Assembly (NCBI RefSeq): GCF_004359375.1
Contig: NZ_CP034726.1
Coordinates: 682,001-746,000, forward strand
Reading direction: 5' to 3'
Origin: Acetilactobacillus jinshanensis
Lineage (GTDB): Bacteria; Bacillota; Bacilli; Lactobacillales; Lactobacillaceae
Length of the DNA stretch: 64,000 nt
Shown: piece after piece, positions 36,122 to 43,253 of the stretch
Layout: the number at the start of each line of letters is the position of its first letter
Numbering within the stretch: position 1 is the stretch's first letter
Notes under the pieces: model-generated
What the model was told of the DNA's origin: nothing
The model's database searches: none
The model's input: only the letters and a program-made list of their open reading frames with translations
Program-made: the position numbers and the translations under genes

Positions 36122-36205
36122 AGATAATCGATGAAGAAAAGCTCTTGATTAGTTATATCGATCGTGTCTATTATGAGTGTTATCCAATGGAAAGCACGTG
36201 ATCAT

Positions 36206-36463
36206 ATGCGCATCAATAAAAAACGATTTAAGCAACAAAAACACGCCAATCAAATTAAACTTCCGCATGTTATAGTCCAGAAATTCGCGAAAGCCATTGC
36301 GATTGGCAATGTGCCAAGTAATCAACAGTTAAAGATTGCGGTTGATCTAGGTGTCGTTAAAAAGAACGCTAGTGGAAAACTAGATCCAAAATCATTAAAT
36401 GATTACTTTACAACGTTTATTCAGCAACGCCACGCTGATGATGCCAGGAATCAGAATCAATAA
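36206..36463 (+). CDS. Possible 85-aa basic protein, hypothetical
   Basis: Starts MRINKKRFKQQKHANQIKLP and contains KFAKAIAIGNVPSNQQLKIA and VDLGVVKKNASGKLDPKSLN. GGAAAG lies 11 bases before the ATG; an in-frame GTG at 36164 would extend it by 14 residues without a ribosome site. No membrane segment and no recognised domain; basic N-terminus. Confidence 0.4.
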   Translation: MRINKKRFKQQKHANQIKLPHVIVQKFAKAIAIGNVPSNQQLKIAVDLGVVKKNASGKLDPKSLNDYFTTFIQQRHADDARNQNQ

Positions 36464-36626
36464 CAAACTTAAAGAATTAATTGATTTGTGGGGCACCCCA
36501 AGCCATCGCTGGATCTTTTGTCCAACTAAGAAAACGTTTTCAATGAGCTTAAGTTCACCTTTGAACAGTGCTTCTAAGTAACCTGCAATATTTATAATCC
36601 ATATTGGCTAACTTTGCTCATTATTA
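36464..36626 (-). pseudogene. Possible membrane-protein remnant without a start
   Basis: On the minus strand an open frame encodes GYLEALFKGELKLIENVFLV, GQKIQRWLGVPHKSINSLSL and LLILIPGIISVALLNKR, with a hydrophobic segment, but there is a stop upstream (TAG) and no start codon before it. It looks like a decayed C-terminal fragment. Low confidence. Confidence 0.25.
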
Positions 36627-36726
36627 TCTAATAAATGATAGCCGATATGCTCCATAGTGCCCTACAACATGGGATTGACCCCAATAATAGATCGGCTAAT
36701 ATAATCTGGTGGAAGGAAATGATCTT

Positions 36727-36876
36727 ATGACTATCAGGTTAATTAAAATCATCAAAGATCGTCACACTAACAGCATTAACAAAGACATCCAGCTTCGGAA
36801 TGATCCTCAGTATCAGAAGATGTTGGACAATACTGATGCAGAGGTTAACTTCTTCCAAAAAGCAGCGATTAAATAA
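36727..36876 (+). CDS. 49-aa hypothetical protein
   Basis: Reads MTIRLIKIIKDRHTNSINKD, IQLRNDPQYQKMLDNTDAEV and NFFQKAAIK. A good GGAAGGAAATGATCTT ribosome site precedes the ATG and a terminator hairpin follows, which supports expression. No family recognised. Confidence 0.5.
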   Translation: MTIRLIKIIKDRHTNSINKDIQLRNDPQYQKMLDNTDAEVNFFQKAAIK

Positions 36877-36883
36877 TAATCAT

Positions 36884-36946
36884 CGAGTCAGAGTTGCTGC
36901 ACTGAATGGGATTCACTTCACATTCAGCAGCACTTTTCTTTTACCC
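36884..36946 (+). terminator. Terminator after the 49-aa gene
   Basis: GCTGCACTGAATG and CATTCAGCAGC pair with a 2-nt bulge, followed by TTTTCTTTT. Confidence 0.65.
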
Positions 36947-36965
36947 TAAATGAACTTGTGAATAA

Positions 36966-37019
36966 AAAATGACCCCACCTTATTGAACAAATTTTGTTGT
37001 CCAACAAAATGGAGTCACT
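36966..37019 (-). terminator. Terminator after the Rrf2 regulator gene
   Basis: TGACTCCA and TGGGGTCA enclose TTTTGTTGGACAACAAAA, followed by TTTTTT on the minus strand. Confidence 0.7.
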
Positions 37020-37032
37020 ACATGTTTTTAAT

Positions 37033-37467
37033 TTATTTACGATGTTTAAGTCGGTGTTCTTTTAAAACCTGATCAATAATGTCAGCTAACGTAATCTGAT
37101 CCATCTCGTGTTCAGCAGCGTTCTGGACCTTATCATAAACACGATTTAAAACGGTTTGAATGTTGCCACCGACGATGCAGCGGGGATTAGTCTTCTTATC
37201 GATGTGAAGTAACTGACCGCCACCCAAAGCGTTGTAAACATCTAACAACGAAATCTGTTTTGGTGATCGAGTCAACTTTCGACTGGCAATTCCCGGTTTA
37301 CTAGCAACTAATCCAGCTTTTGTTAATTTCGATAGTAACCGTCGAATTAAACTGGGGTTCGATTCTACACTGGCGGCAATCGTCTTGCTCGATAGATCAT
37401 AATCACGGCAGACGTAGATGTACGTTAGAACGTGTACCGCGTCACTTAGCTTATGGGAATACTTCAC
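37033..37467 (-). CDS. Rrf2-family transcriptional regulator
   Basis: 144 aa with an N-terminal winged helix (KLSDAVHVLTYIYVCRDYDL, SSKTIAASVESNPSLIRRLL, SKLTKAGLVASKPGIASRKL) and the LDVYNALGGGQLL-type dimerisation helix of Rrf2 proteins. Only one Cys (NPRCIVGG) is near where iron-sulfur members have three, so it is more like the YwnA group than IscR or NsrR. Start: GTG behind GGGGATGATTGG. It follows the NmrA-like gene by 22 bp and probably controls it. Confidence 0.85.
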   Translation of the reverse strand: MKYSHKLSDAVHVLTYIYVCRDYDLSSKTIAASVESNPSLIRRLLSKLTKAGLVASKPGIASRKLTRSPKQISLLDVYNALGGGQLLHIDKKTNPRCIVGGNIQTVLNRVYDKVQNAAEHEMDQITLADIIDQVLKEHRLKHRK

Positions 37468-37489
37468 CCAATCATCCCCTAATCAGGAT

Positions 37490-38344
37490 TTATTTTAACA
37501 TCTTTTTGATAGCTTCGGTCAATGGCATTAACGGGTGACCCAAGACCTTTTCTAAGTCATCGGAGTTTTCGGTTAATTCACCAGCCCGGATTAATTGCTG
37601 AGTTGAAACGACGAAGCCAGCAATCATGTCGTTCATACCAGCCTTTTTAAGAACCTGCTTGAATTGGTCATCACTAACCGGCATGGCTTTAACTGGTTTA
37701 CCAATAACTTTAGCGACGACTTTTGCTAAGTCAGCGTAACTACGACTCTTACCAGCAAATTCATAAACAGGCTTCGGGTTATCACTAGCTAAGACCTTTG
37801 CAGCGCCCATAGCGTATTCAAATTCCGGAGCCCAGCCAACTTTACCGTCACCAGCAGAATACATAAGTGGCTGGCCCTGAGCGGCAGCCTTAATTAACAT
37901 GGCGTCATCACGTAAGTACCAGTTATCACGAATAAAGGAGTACTTTAAACCGCTGTTCTTAAGGTTCTTTTCGGTCTGACGGTGATCAGCAGCGAATGCT
38001 GACTTAGTCTGATCAGCATGCGGGAAACTGGTGTAGGCGATGTATTTAACGCCAGCGGCCTTAGCAGCATCGATCATGTTCTGGTGCTGCTGAACACGGG
38101 AAACCTTGCCACCAGGCATTGATGAAATCATTAATAATTTATCAACGCTCTGTAATGACTTAGTTAACTGTGCTTTGTCATCATAGTCACCTGGTCGAAC
38201 GGTAGTTCCGGCAGGTAAAACCTTTTTACCCTTCTCAACGTTTCGTGCTAAGGCGACCACGTTATCCTTACCGACTAACTTTTCTAAATCTTGAACGGCT
38301 AAACGACCTAAATGACCAGTTGCAGCACTAATTGCGTATTTCAT
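37490..38344 (-). CDS. NmrA-like NAD(P)-binding oxidoreductase
   Basis: 284 aa atypical short-chain dehydrogenase: N-terminal Rossmann motif ISAATGHLGRLAVQDLEKLV, ARNVEKGKKVLPAGTTVRPG, YIAYTSFPHADQTK in place of the catalytic YxxxK, and LKYSFIRDNWYLRDD. Resembles NmrA/quinone oxidoreductase (QorB-like) proteins that use NADPH for quinones or act as redox sensors. Start: ATG behind AAAGGAGC. Paired with an Rrf2 regulator downstream in one operon, a common layout for redox-responsive oxidoreductases. Confidence 0.85.
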   Translation of the reverse strand: MKYAISAATGHLGRLAVQDLEKLVGKDNVVALARNVEKGKKVLPAGTTVRPGDYDDKAQLTKSLQSVDKLLMISSMPGGKVSRVQQHQNMIDAAKAAGVKYIAYTSFPHADQTKSAFAADHRQTEKNLKNSGLKYSFIRDNWYLRDDAMLIKAAAQGQPLMYSAGDGKVGWAPEFEYAMGAAKVLASDNPKPVYEFAGKSRSYADLAKVVAKVIGKPVKAMPVSDDQFKQVLKKAGMNDMIAGFVVSTQQLIRAGELTENSDDLEKVLGHPLMPLTEAIKKMLK

Positions 38345-38424
38345 AATAATTCGCTCCTTTACTTGTTACTTTATACTTAACTTGTGATTATTATAATAAC
38401 ATGCTCAGATAAAATGTCAAACTA

Positions 38425-38462
38425 AAAAGATCGCTGAATTTTTTATTCAGCGACCTTTTTTA
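38425..38462. terminator. Bidirectional terminator near the omega-RNA-like element
   Basis: TCGCTGAAT and ATTCAGCGA stem with T runs on both sides. On the minus strand it lies about 75 bases past the end of the omega-RNA-like guide scaffold and could end such a transcript. Confidence 0.75.
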
Positions 38463-38556
38463 AATATCGTAATTTTTGAGGAACGAACATATATGGCTAT
38501 CAATTATTAGCAAGCAATAGATATTAGAGTTTCATTAGTAAATTTACGAGGTTAAA

Positions 38557-38732
38557 TGAACTACATCAGGACTAAAGTCCCGAGTTTCTGGGAACGCTTG
38601 GCTCGTCACTCGTACCAATATATGAGCGATGTACATGCTAAGTTGTTTACCACGGCTCATTCCGAGCCTAGACGTAGAATATAATTCTAACGTCCACATT
38701 TATATGATTGATGCTTGGTTATCGCATTAATC
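38557..38732 (-). ncRNA. Omega-RNA-like right end of an IS200/IS605-type element, without TnpB
   Basis: The minus-strand RNA reads TCTAGGCTCGGAATGAGCCG, GGTACGAGTGACGAGCC, then AACTCGGGACTTTAGTCC and TGATGTAGTTCA. A small GGACTTTAGTCC hairpin followed by a GTAGTTCA end is the usual right end of TnpB-encoding elements, where it forms the scaffold of the guide RNA. No tnpB or tnpA is left nearby. The next bases (38556 and down) would be the guide. A TATAAT with TGT just before it lies at 38744-38739, so it may still be transcribed. Family call is by pattern memory and needs a covariance search. Confidence 0.6.
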
Positions 38733-38738
38733 ACAAAT

Positions 38739-38767
38739 ATTATAACATTATGAATTTTATACGTCAT
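38739..38767 (-). promoter_or_regulatory. Candidate promoter of the omega-RNA-like element
   Basis: TATAAT (38744-38739) preceded by TGT (extended -10); a weak -35 ATGACG lies 17 bases upstream (38767-38762). Confidence 0.4.
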
Positions 38768-38844
38768 TCATCTCGATATTAAAACATCGAGTATTATGAC
38801 TAAAATTCATATTAGATAAAATAATAGGAGGCGAGTATTAATGG

Positions 38845-39048
38845 CTAATCCATACCGCCAGAGAACAGGTGTTTAAGATCACTCTTTAATTCGGCTTTCA
38901 TTAAGTTCTTATCACTAACGGCGGGAACGATGTTAGTCATTGTTGACTGACTTTCAGCAAGTACTAACTTAAATAAATCATCTGTGTTTTTAGCAAGTTT
39001 ATTACTAGCAGCTTCATCACTAGATGCACTTAACGCGTTCATTAACAT
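38845..39048 (-). CDS. 67-aa helical protein, hypothetical
   Basis: MLMNALSASSDEAASNKLAK, NTDDLFKLVLAESQSTMTNI, VPAVSDKNLMKAELKSDLKH and LFSGGMD. No signal peptide or membrane segment, mostly helical. Start: ATG behind TTAGGAGATCATATT. It follows a 42-aa ORF by 19 bases, so the two are probably translated from one message. No family recognised. Confidence 0.6.
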   Translation of the reverse strand: MLMNALSASSDEAASNKLAKNTDDLFKLVLAESQSTMTNIVPAVSDKNLMKAELKSDLKHLFSGGMD

Positions 39049-39067
39049 AATATGATCTCCTAACTGA

Positions 39068-39196
39068 TTATCGATCAGCCACCCCGTTATTTCGAGATGG
39101 CTTTAAAATACAAAACATGCGATACATATGATTAACCTCTAAATTTTTAATCTGAACCGGAACGCCAGTATGGCGACCACTAATCGCATTTTCCAT
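39068..39196 (-). CDS. 42-aa hypothetical protein
   Basis: MENAISGRHTGVPVQIKNLE, VNHMYRMFCILKPSRNNGVA, DR. GAAAGAGAT lies upstream with acceptable spacing. Together with the 67-aa gene it forms a two-gene unit. No domain recognised. Confidence 0.45.
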   Translation of the reverse strand: MENAISGRHTGVPVQIKNLEVNHMYRMFCILKPSRNNGVADR

Positions 39197-39425
39197 ATCG
39201 AACCATCTCTTTCTAATCTATAGTTTGGATCCTGTGAATCCTTTTTATTAAGTGGAGCTCTTCAATTCACTTAATTAACTTTACAATTATGATTATATAC
39301 GTTATTCATCATATGTCAACATTATTTTAAAATATTTATTAATTGTTTCTAATGTATTGCAATTTAACCGTAATATGATACATTAGTAAATGTAATGTTA
39401 ATTATTTAAAAAGAGGGCCATATTA

Positions 39426-39542
39426 ATGCAACACGTATCCTTAGCACATCTCAATAAAGAATTCCTACAATCTCAAATTATTGCTGTCATCACATTACTC
39501 ATGATTTCAGCCACAATTTTAATAATTGCCTTAGCCATTTAA
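39426..39542 (+). CDS. 38-aa hydrophobic peptide, orphan third member of the cassette family
   Basis: MQHVSLAHLNKEFLQSQIIA, then VITLLMISATILIIALAI. It shares MQ, LNK and QSQII-x-VI with the peptides at 5731-5850 and 10634-10753. Ribosome site AAAGAGGG. A promoter-like TTGCAA, 16-nt spacer and TACATT (with TGA before it) is at about 39356-39383. Unlike the others there is no clear hairpin B or kissing pair and no oppA downstream; a terminator follows at 39633-39668. The Cys at position 5 is replaced by Ser. Confidence 0.6.
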   Translation: MQHVSLAHLNKEFLQSQIIAVITLLMISATILIIALAI

Positions 39543-39632
39543 TTTGGGACCAAAATTGCATTAATCAATACATACCCACATTCACAGAAGGTCATTTATG
39601 GCCCTTGACTTTTAGACATTAGCAAAGCGACA

Positions 39633-39669
39633 AAAAAGCAGTGATAAATTAATATCACTGCTTTTTCTA
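39633..39669. terminator. Bidirectional terminator after the orphan peptide
   Basis: AAAAAGCAGTGATA and TATCACTGCTTTTT inverted repeat. Confidence 0.85.
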
Positions 39670-39714
39670 TTTATGAAATTTAAGGAAATGTTTATTAACT
39701 AATTTGATTGGCGA

Positions 39715-40227
39715 TTAGTACCAACGATGAGCCTGCCAGAACTTTTTGGCGTTGACCCAAGAACCATAACGGGACTTGGCATAGGCATCAGCAACTTTAA
39801 CCTGATGTTTATGATCTAAGTTAACGTGACCGTGCTTATAACCTAAGTAGTTAGGATCTAACTGGAAATAACCGATACAACGATGACCATAACTTAAAAT
39901 GTTCCAACGATGACCACTTTCGTGCCAGGATACCCAGCTACGAGCACTGTAATCATTGTTGTTCAAGCCATCACGGAACCAGTCATTGTTGGACTGCTGA
40001 TTATGATTAACCTGTTGTTTAGTCTGTTGAACCAAAGTAGTGTTGTTCTGATTCTGGTATTGCTGACTACTGTTTTGTTGGCTATTAGCGGTGTCGGCAT
40101 GAATATTACCAGATAAACCGATGAATAATAAAACAGAAATTAAGACAATATAAACAACGTAAAATATGAGGGTTTTGCTCTTTTTACTACTTAAATCCTT
40201 AACAAGAGATTCCATAAAATTAATCAT
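39715..40227 (-). CDS. Secreted or anchored APF-like transglycosylase-fold protein
   Basis: 170 aa. An N-terminal membrane segment (TLIFYVVYIVLISVLLFIGL), a Gln/Asn-rich linker, and a C-terminal domain like that of aggregation-promoting factors: SWVSWHESGHRWNILSYGHR, CIGYFQLDPNYLGYKHGHV, VADAYAKSRYGSWVNAKKFW and a terminal HRWY. The Glu in WHESG corresponds to the lysozyme-type catalytic residue. It probably acts on peptidoglycan or in adhesion. The start is uncertain: ATG at 40227 is 3 bases from AAAGG and the next ATG (40215) is 15 bases away. Confidence 0.82.
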   Translation of the reverse strand: MINFMESLVKDLSSKKSKTLIFYVVYIVLISVLLFIGLSGNIHADTANSQQNSSQQYQNQNNTTLVQQTKQQVNHNQQSNNDWFRDGLNNNDYSARSWVSWHESGHRWNILSYGHRCIGYFQLDPNYLGYKHGHVNLDHKHQVKVADAYAKSRYGSWVNAKKFWQAHRWY

Positions 40228-40375
40228 AATCCTTTCTGAAAAATTCGGTTACTAGAAATGTTGACCTCTCGATCAACCTGACAATTATTATAGTAAAGGT
40301 CAGATATTAACCATATGTTATAGGAATGTTACAAGATTGTGACGCTATATTAAATCATCGTAATATACGAAGAAA

Positions 40376-40407
40376 ATAAGGCTACTACTTAATGTAGCAG
40401 CCTTTAT
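40376..40407 (-). terminator. Terminator after the yigZ gene
   Basis: AAGGCTGCTAC and GTAGTAGCCTT inverted repeat with flanking T run on the minus strand. Confidence 0.7.
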
Positions 40408-40423
40408 ATCATCTAATAATTTT

Positions 40424-41080
40424 CTATTTTACGTCGATTTCAGTGTACTTTTCTTTACCAATCTGATACTTAAATCGATCTGATAACAAGTTAGTAATTT
40501 CCTTAATGAACGCTTTAACTTTTGGCGTATCAATTGATACCGTCACCACCACTTGATCTGTATATTTAACGTTCACAATGTGGTAATGATTTTGGTGTAA
40601 ATAATACTGTAATTTACCGAATAGATTGTAATTCAACCGCAGTTCGACCTGGGTCTGCATAACCTGTTTAACGATGTCAGCCTTTTCAATCGCACCAGAT
40701 GCCGTTTCACCATAGGTCCGGGCTAAATGACTGGCACCCAATTCGGTGCCACCAAAGTATCGGGTTACGACCACCACGACGTTATGCAAATTTTTATGTT
40801 TAATGTCATTTAAGACTGACAATCCAGAAGTATTATTCGGTTCACCATCATCGTTCTTTCGTTGAATGTGGTCATCCCGACCAATCACGTACGCATAAGC
40901 ATTCGCGCTCGCTTTTTTATTGGCGCCCTTGACCGCATTGATAAACTGTAAAGCTTCTTTTTCGTTACCAACCCGTTTAGCACGGCCGATAAAACGGGAC
41001 CGTTTCCGAACGATCTCGAACGGAATTGCTTGCTGATGTTCTTTAATCGTTAAATAATTTTGATTCAATCTATCACCCAT
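40424..41080 (-). CDS. yigZ: YigZ/IMPACT-family protein
   Basis: 218 aa. The UPF0029 N-terminal domain is clear: [60 protein letters not shown] and [20 protein letters not shown]; a DUF1949 C-terminal domain follows. The family is related to a eukaryotic translation regulator, and its bacterial role is not established. Start taken at 41080 (ATG); a TTG four codons in is possible. Confidence 0.9.
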
Positions 41081-41131
41081 TAGAATTCGATCTATACGTT
41101 TATGTTAAGGCAAACTAAAAATCAGCCAAAA

Positions 41132-42007
41132 TTAAATAAATCCAGTGATGACACCGCCAATCACAACTAAGAATAATCCGGATAAGGTATAGGCCAACGT
41201 CTTACCATGACGATGTTCCTTAAAGAAGATCAGGCCACCGAATGTGGAAACCACGGTACTCATTTGGGACAATGTAAAGCCGGTCGAAATCCCGCACAGC
41301 ATGATCGTAATTAGATATGACAACGAGCCTAAACCGGAATTAACTCCGGTAATCATGTTCTTTAACGTGCCTTTAGAAAAGAGTAATTTACCAGCGTGAT
41401 ACTTTCGGATCATTAATGAAAAGGCAACTGCACTCACTAGCATTCCGATTGCCTGCGGTGGAAACGTCGACCAGCCACTAGCTTCAGGAATTTTCGGCAA
41501 CGTTGAACAGGCAGTATAGCCAATTCCGGCACCTAACAGGAGCTTGATCACAGCCTTGGTGACCTGCATTTTACCTTGTTGATTACGGGTCTTTTCATCG
41601 CCACGGGTCGTTAAGAAGACCCCTAAAAAAATCAAAAGAATGGCGAAAAAGCCGGTAATTCGAGCTTCGGTACTGGCCCAACTACCAAAAAACATGACCC
41701 CGATTAAATTCACGCCAACGAGTTGAACCCCGGCACTAATCGGGGTGGTGATCGAAATCCCAAGGTCATATAAGCCCTTGTAGGTCGCTAGTTGTCCAAC
41801 CGACCAACAAGCTCCGGCTAAGAAACACCACCAGAAAATGGAGTTATTCATCTCAGGGTGCTTAAAAATTAATACTAAGATGCCAAAAATAAAGGCCCCG
41901 TAAGTCGTTCCTAACAATTGTTCAATCGGTTTACCACCGAAGAGCTTAGCCCACAATGGGGTACAGCCCCAAAACACGGCCGTCAATAATGCAATCGCGA
42001 TTCCCAT
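41132..42007 (-). CDS. GRP/RbsU-family sugar uptake protein
   Basis: About 291 aa, ten membrane segments, DMT superfamily. MGIAIALLTAVFWGCTPLWA, LLGTTYGAFIFGILVLIF, VGQLATYKGLYDLGISITTP and SQMSTVVSTFGGLIFFKEHR are typical of the glucose/ribose porter family (GlcU, RbsU). Likely proton-linked sugar import. The start is placed at the ATG (42007) 8 bases after TTAGGTGG; an upstream GTG at 42019 is less likely. Confidence 0.85.
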   Translation of the reverse strand: MGIAIALLTAVFWGCTPLWAKLFGGKPIEQLLGTTYGAFIFGILVLIFKHPEMNNSIFWWCFLAGACWSVGQLATYKGLYDLGISITTPISAGVQLVGVNLIGVMFFGSWASTEARITGFFAILLIFLGVFLTTRGDEKTRNQQGKMQVTKAVIKLLLGAGIGYTACSTLPKIPEASGWSTFPPQAIGMLVSAVAFSLMIRKYHAGKLLFSKGTLKNMITGVNSGLGSLSYLITIMLCGISTGFTLSQMSTVVSTFGGLIFFKEHRHGKTLAYTLSGLFLVVIGGVITGFI

Positions 42008-42112
42008 AACATAATCCACCTAACTTCAGAATAAAAAGAGCCGCACTTTTTGCATGTGCTGCTTCTCATCGTTTTAAGATCTAAGTTAATTATATCATGA
42101 TTGGATAGAGAA

Positions 42113-42147
42113 AAAGAAACCCCAAATTAGTTTGAGGTTTCTTCAAA
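42113..42147 (-). terminator. Terminator after the 104-aa gene
   Basis: AAGAAACCTCAAA and TTTGGGGTTTCTT inverted repeat followed by T-rich sequence on the minus strand. Confidence 0.7.
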
Positions 42148-42177
42148 GAAATGAATATTTTGATAAGAGCTTATAGC

Positions 42178-42492
42178 TTATTTAGCAGGAACTTTATCCT
42201 CAATGGCATCAATGGTGTCAGTCAACATGGCCTTAATTCGATCCTTCGTTAATTCATGGTGGTTAACGTCATATAAATCATAATGATCAACACCATGTTC
42301 AAAGAAGTAATTATTTAAAACTTTGCCGTCAACCGTTACTAACTTATGAGTATGCTGTAAAGCATCCTGGATCAGGTCATCAACTTCTAAAGCTCGAATA
42401 TTATCGTCAACGTTGGTAATATTATGTAAATCACCCATCAAATGCTTCAATTCAGCAACTTCTTGTTCTGAAGTCTTTTTATAGTCTGCCAT
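42178..42492 (-). CDS. Hypothetical soluble protein
   Basis: 104 aa, acidic and helical: SEQEVAELKHLMGDLHNITN, VDDLIQDALQHTHKLVTVDG, KVLNNYFFEHGVDHYDLYDV. No membrane segment or signal. Start: ATG behind GGGTGATCTAA. Stands alone between a transporter and the ECF substrate protein. I do not recognise the family. Confidence 0.7.
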   Translation of the reverse strand: MADYKKTSEQEVAELKHLMGDLHNITNVDDNIRALEVDDLIQDALQHTHKLVTVDGKVLNNYFFEHGVDHYDLYDVNHHELTKDRIKAMLTDTIDAIEDKVPAK

Positions 42493-42580
42493 TTAGATCA
42501 CCCGTATTTATAGTAACCCAAATTATATTTTTAATCTACCCTAAAAATAATGTTTCAGATATATAAATACGGGCACGCTT

Positions 42581-43141
42581 TTACTCTAATAAACGCTTTG
42601 GAATAGCTCTTAAAATCATCTTAACGATGAAGTAAGCCAATTCACTGAAGATGAAGATCGAAATAAAGCGAACGACAAAGCAAACTGATAACAGATCCAG
42701 TGGTAATTTATTGTAACCATTCATGAACCAGCTATAAATAAACGTCGTAATGTCGGCGCAAAAACTGGATAACGCTAACGTTAAATGTCCATAGTGTCTG
42801 TATCGGGTGAAGAAGAAACCGGCTTCGTAACCCACACCGTCGAAGACACCACTTAGAGCATCGGTCCAGCCGCCTTGGTCACCCATTAACATCTCGACGA
42901 TTGATGATACGAACTGGCCAAAGAATGATGAACCTGGAAATCTGAATAACATCCCGACGATCGGGGCCGTTATCAACCATGGCCCTTGCGAAATATCTGC
43001 GGCCATCACTGATAGTCCAAACGGCATCAATAGCATTCTAATTCCGTCTTCTAAGAAACTAACCGAATAAAAGATGACCCCACAAATAATCGAGATTAAG
43101 GTCATTAAAATAATGTTCCTTAAACTAAAGCGACTTTTCAA
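42581..43141 (-). CDS. ECF transporter S component, YkoE type (thiamine or precursor)
   Basis: 186 aa, six membrane segments. IILMTLISIICGVIFYSVSF, SQGPWLITAPIVGMLFRFPG, SSFFGQFVSSIVEMLMGDQG and GVFDGVGYEAGFFF match YkoE-like substrate-binding proteins (hydroxymethylpyrimidine or thiamine). No EcfA/EcfT genes are nearby, so it would share a housekeeping energising module. No TPP riboswitch is visible upstream, which is unusual for this family. Start: TTG behind GGGGATCTTAACG. Confidence 0.75.
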   Translation of the reverse strand: MKSRFSLRNIILMTLISIICGVIFYSVSFLEDGIRMLLMPFGLSVMAADISQGPWLITAPIVGMLFRFPGSSFFGQFVSSIVEMLMGDQGGWTDALSGVFDGVGYEAGFFFTRYRHYGHLTLALSSFCADITTFIYSWFMNGYNKLPLDLLSVCFVVRFISIFIFSELAYFIVKMILRAIPKRLLE

Positions 43142-43177
43142 CGTTAAGATCCCCTAAATTTGAATTAAAAAATTTAT

Positions 43178-43228
43178 GAAAAAGAGCCTGTTATGTTAAC
43201 GTGTCTTCAACATAATTGACTCTTTTTC
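43178..43228 (-). terminator. Terminator after pepD
   Basis: AAAAAGAGTC-AATTATGTTGA and TTAACATAA-GGCTCTTTTT inverted repeat, about 30 bases past the pepD stop. Confidence 0.7.
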
Positions 43229-43253
43229 GTTTAATTTAATTAGCGATTATTTA

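Noticed and set aside
38826-38875. 10-codon plus-strand ORF behind AGGAGGCG
   Set aside because: Very short and overlaps the 3' end of the 67-aa gene on the other strand; the good ribosome site alone is not enough.
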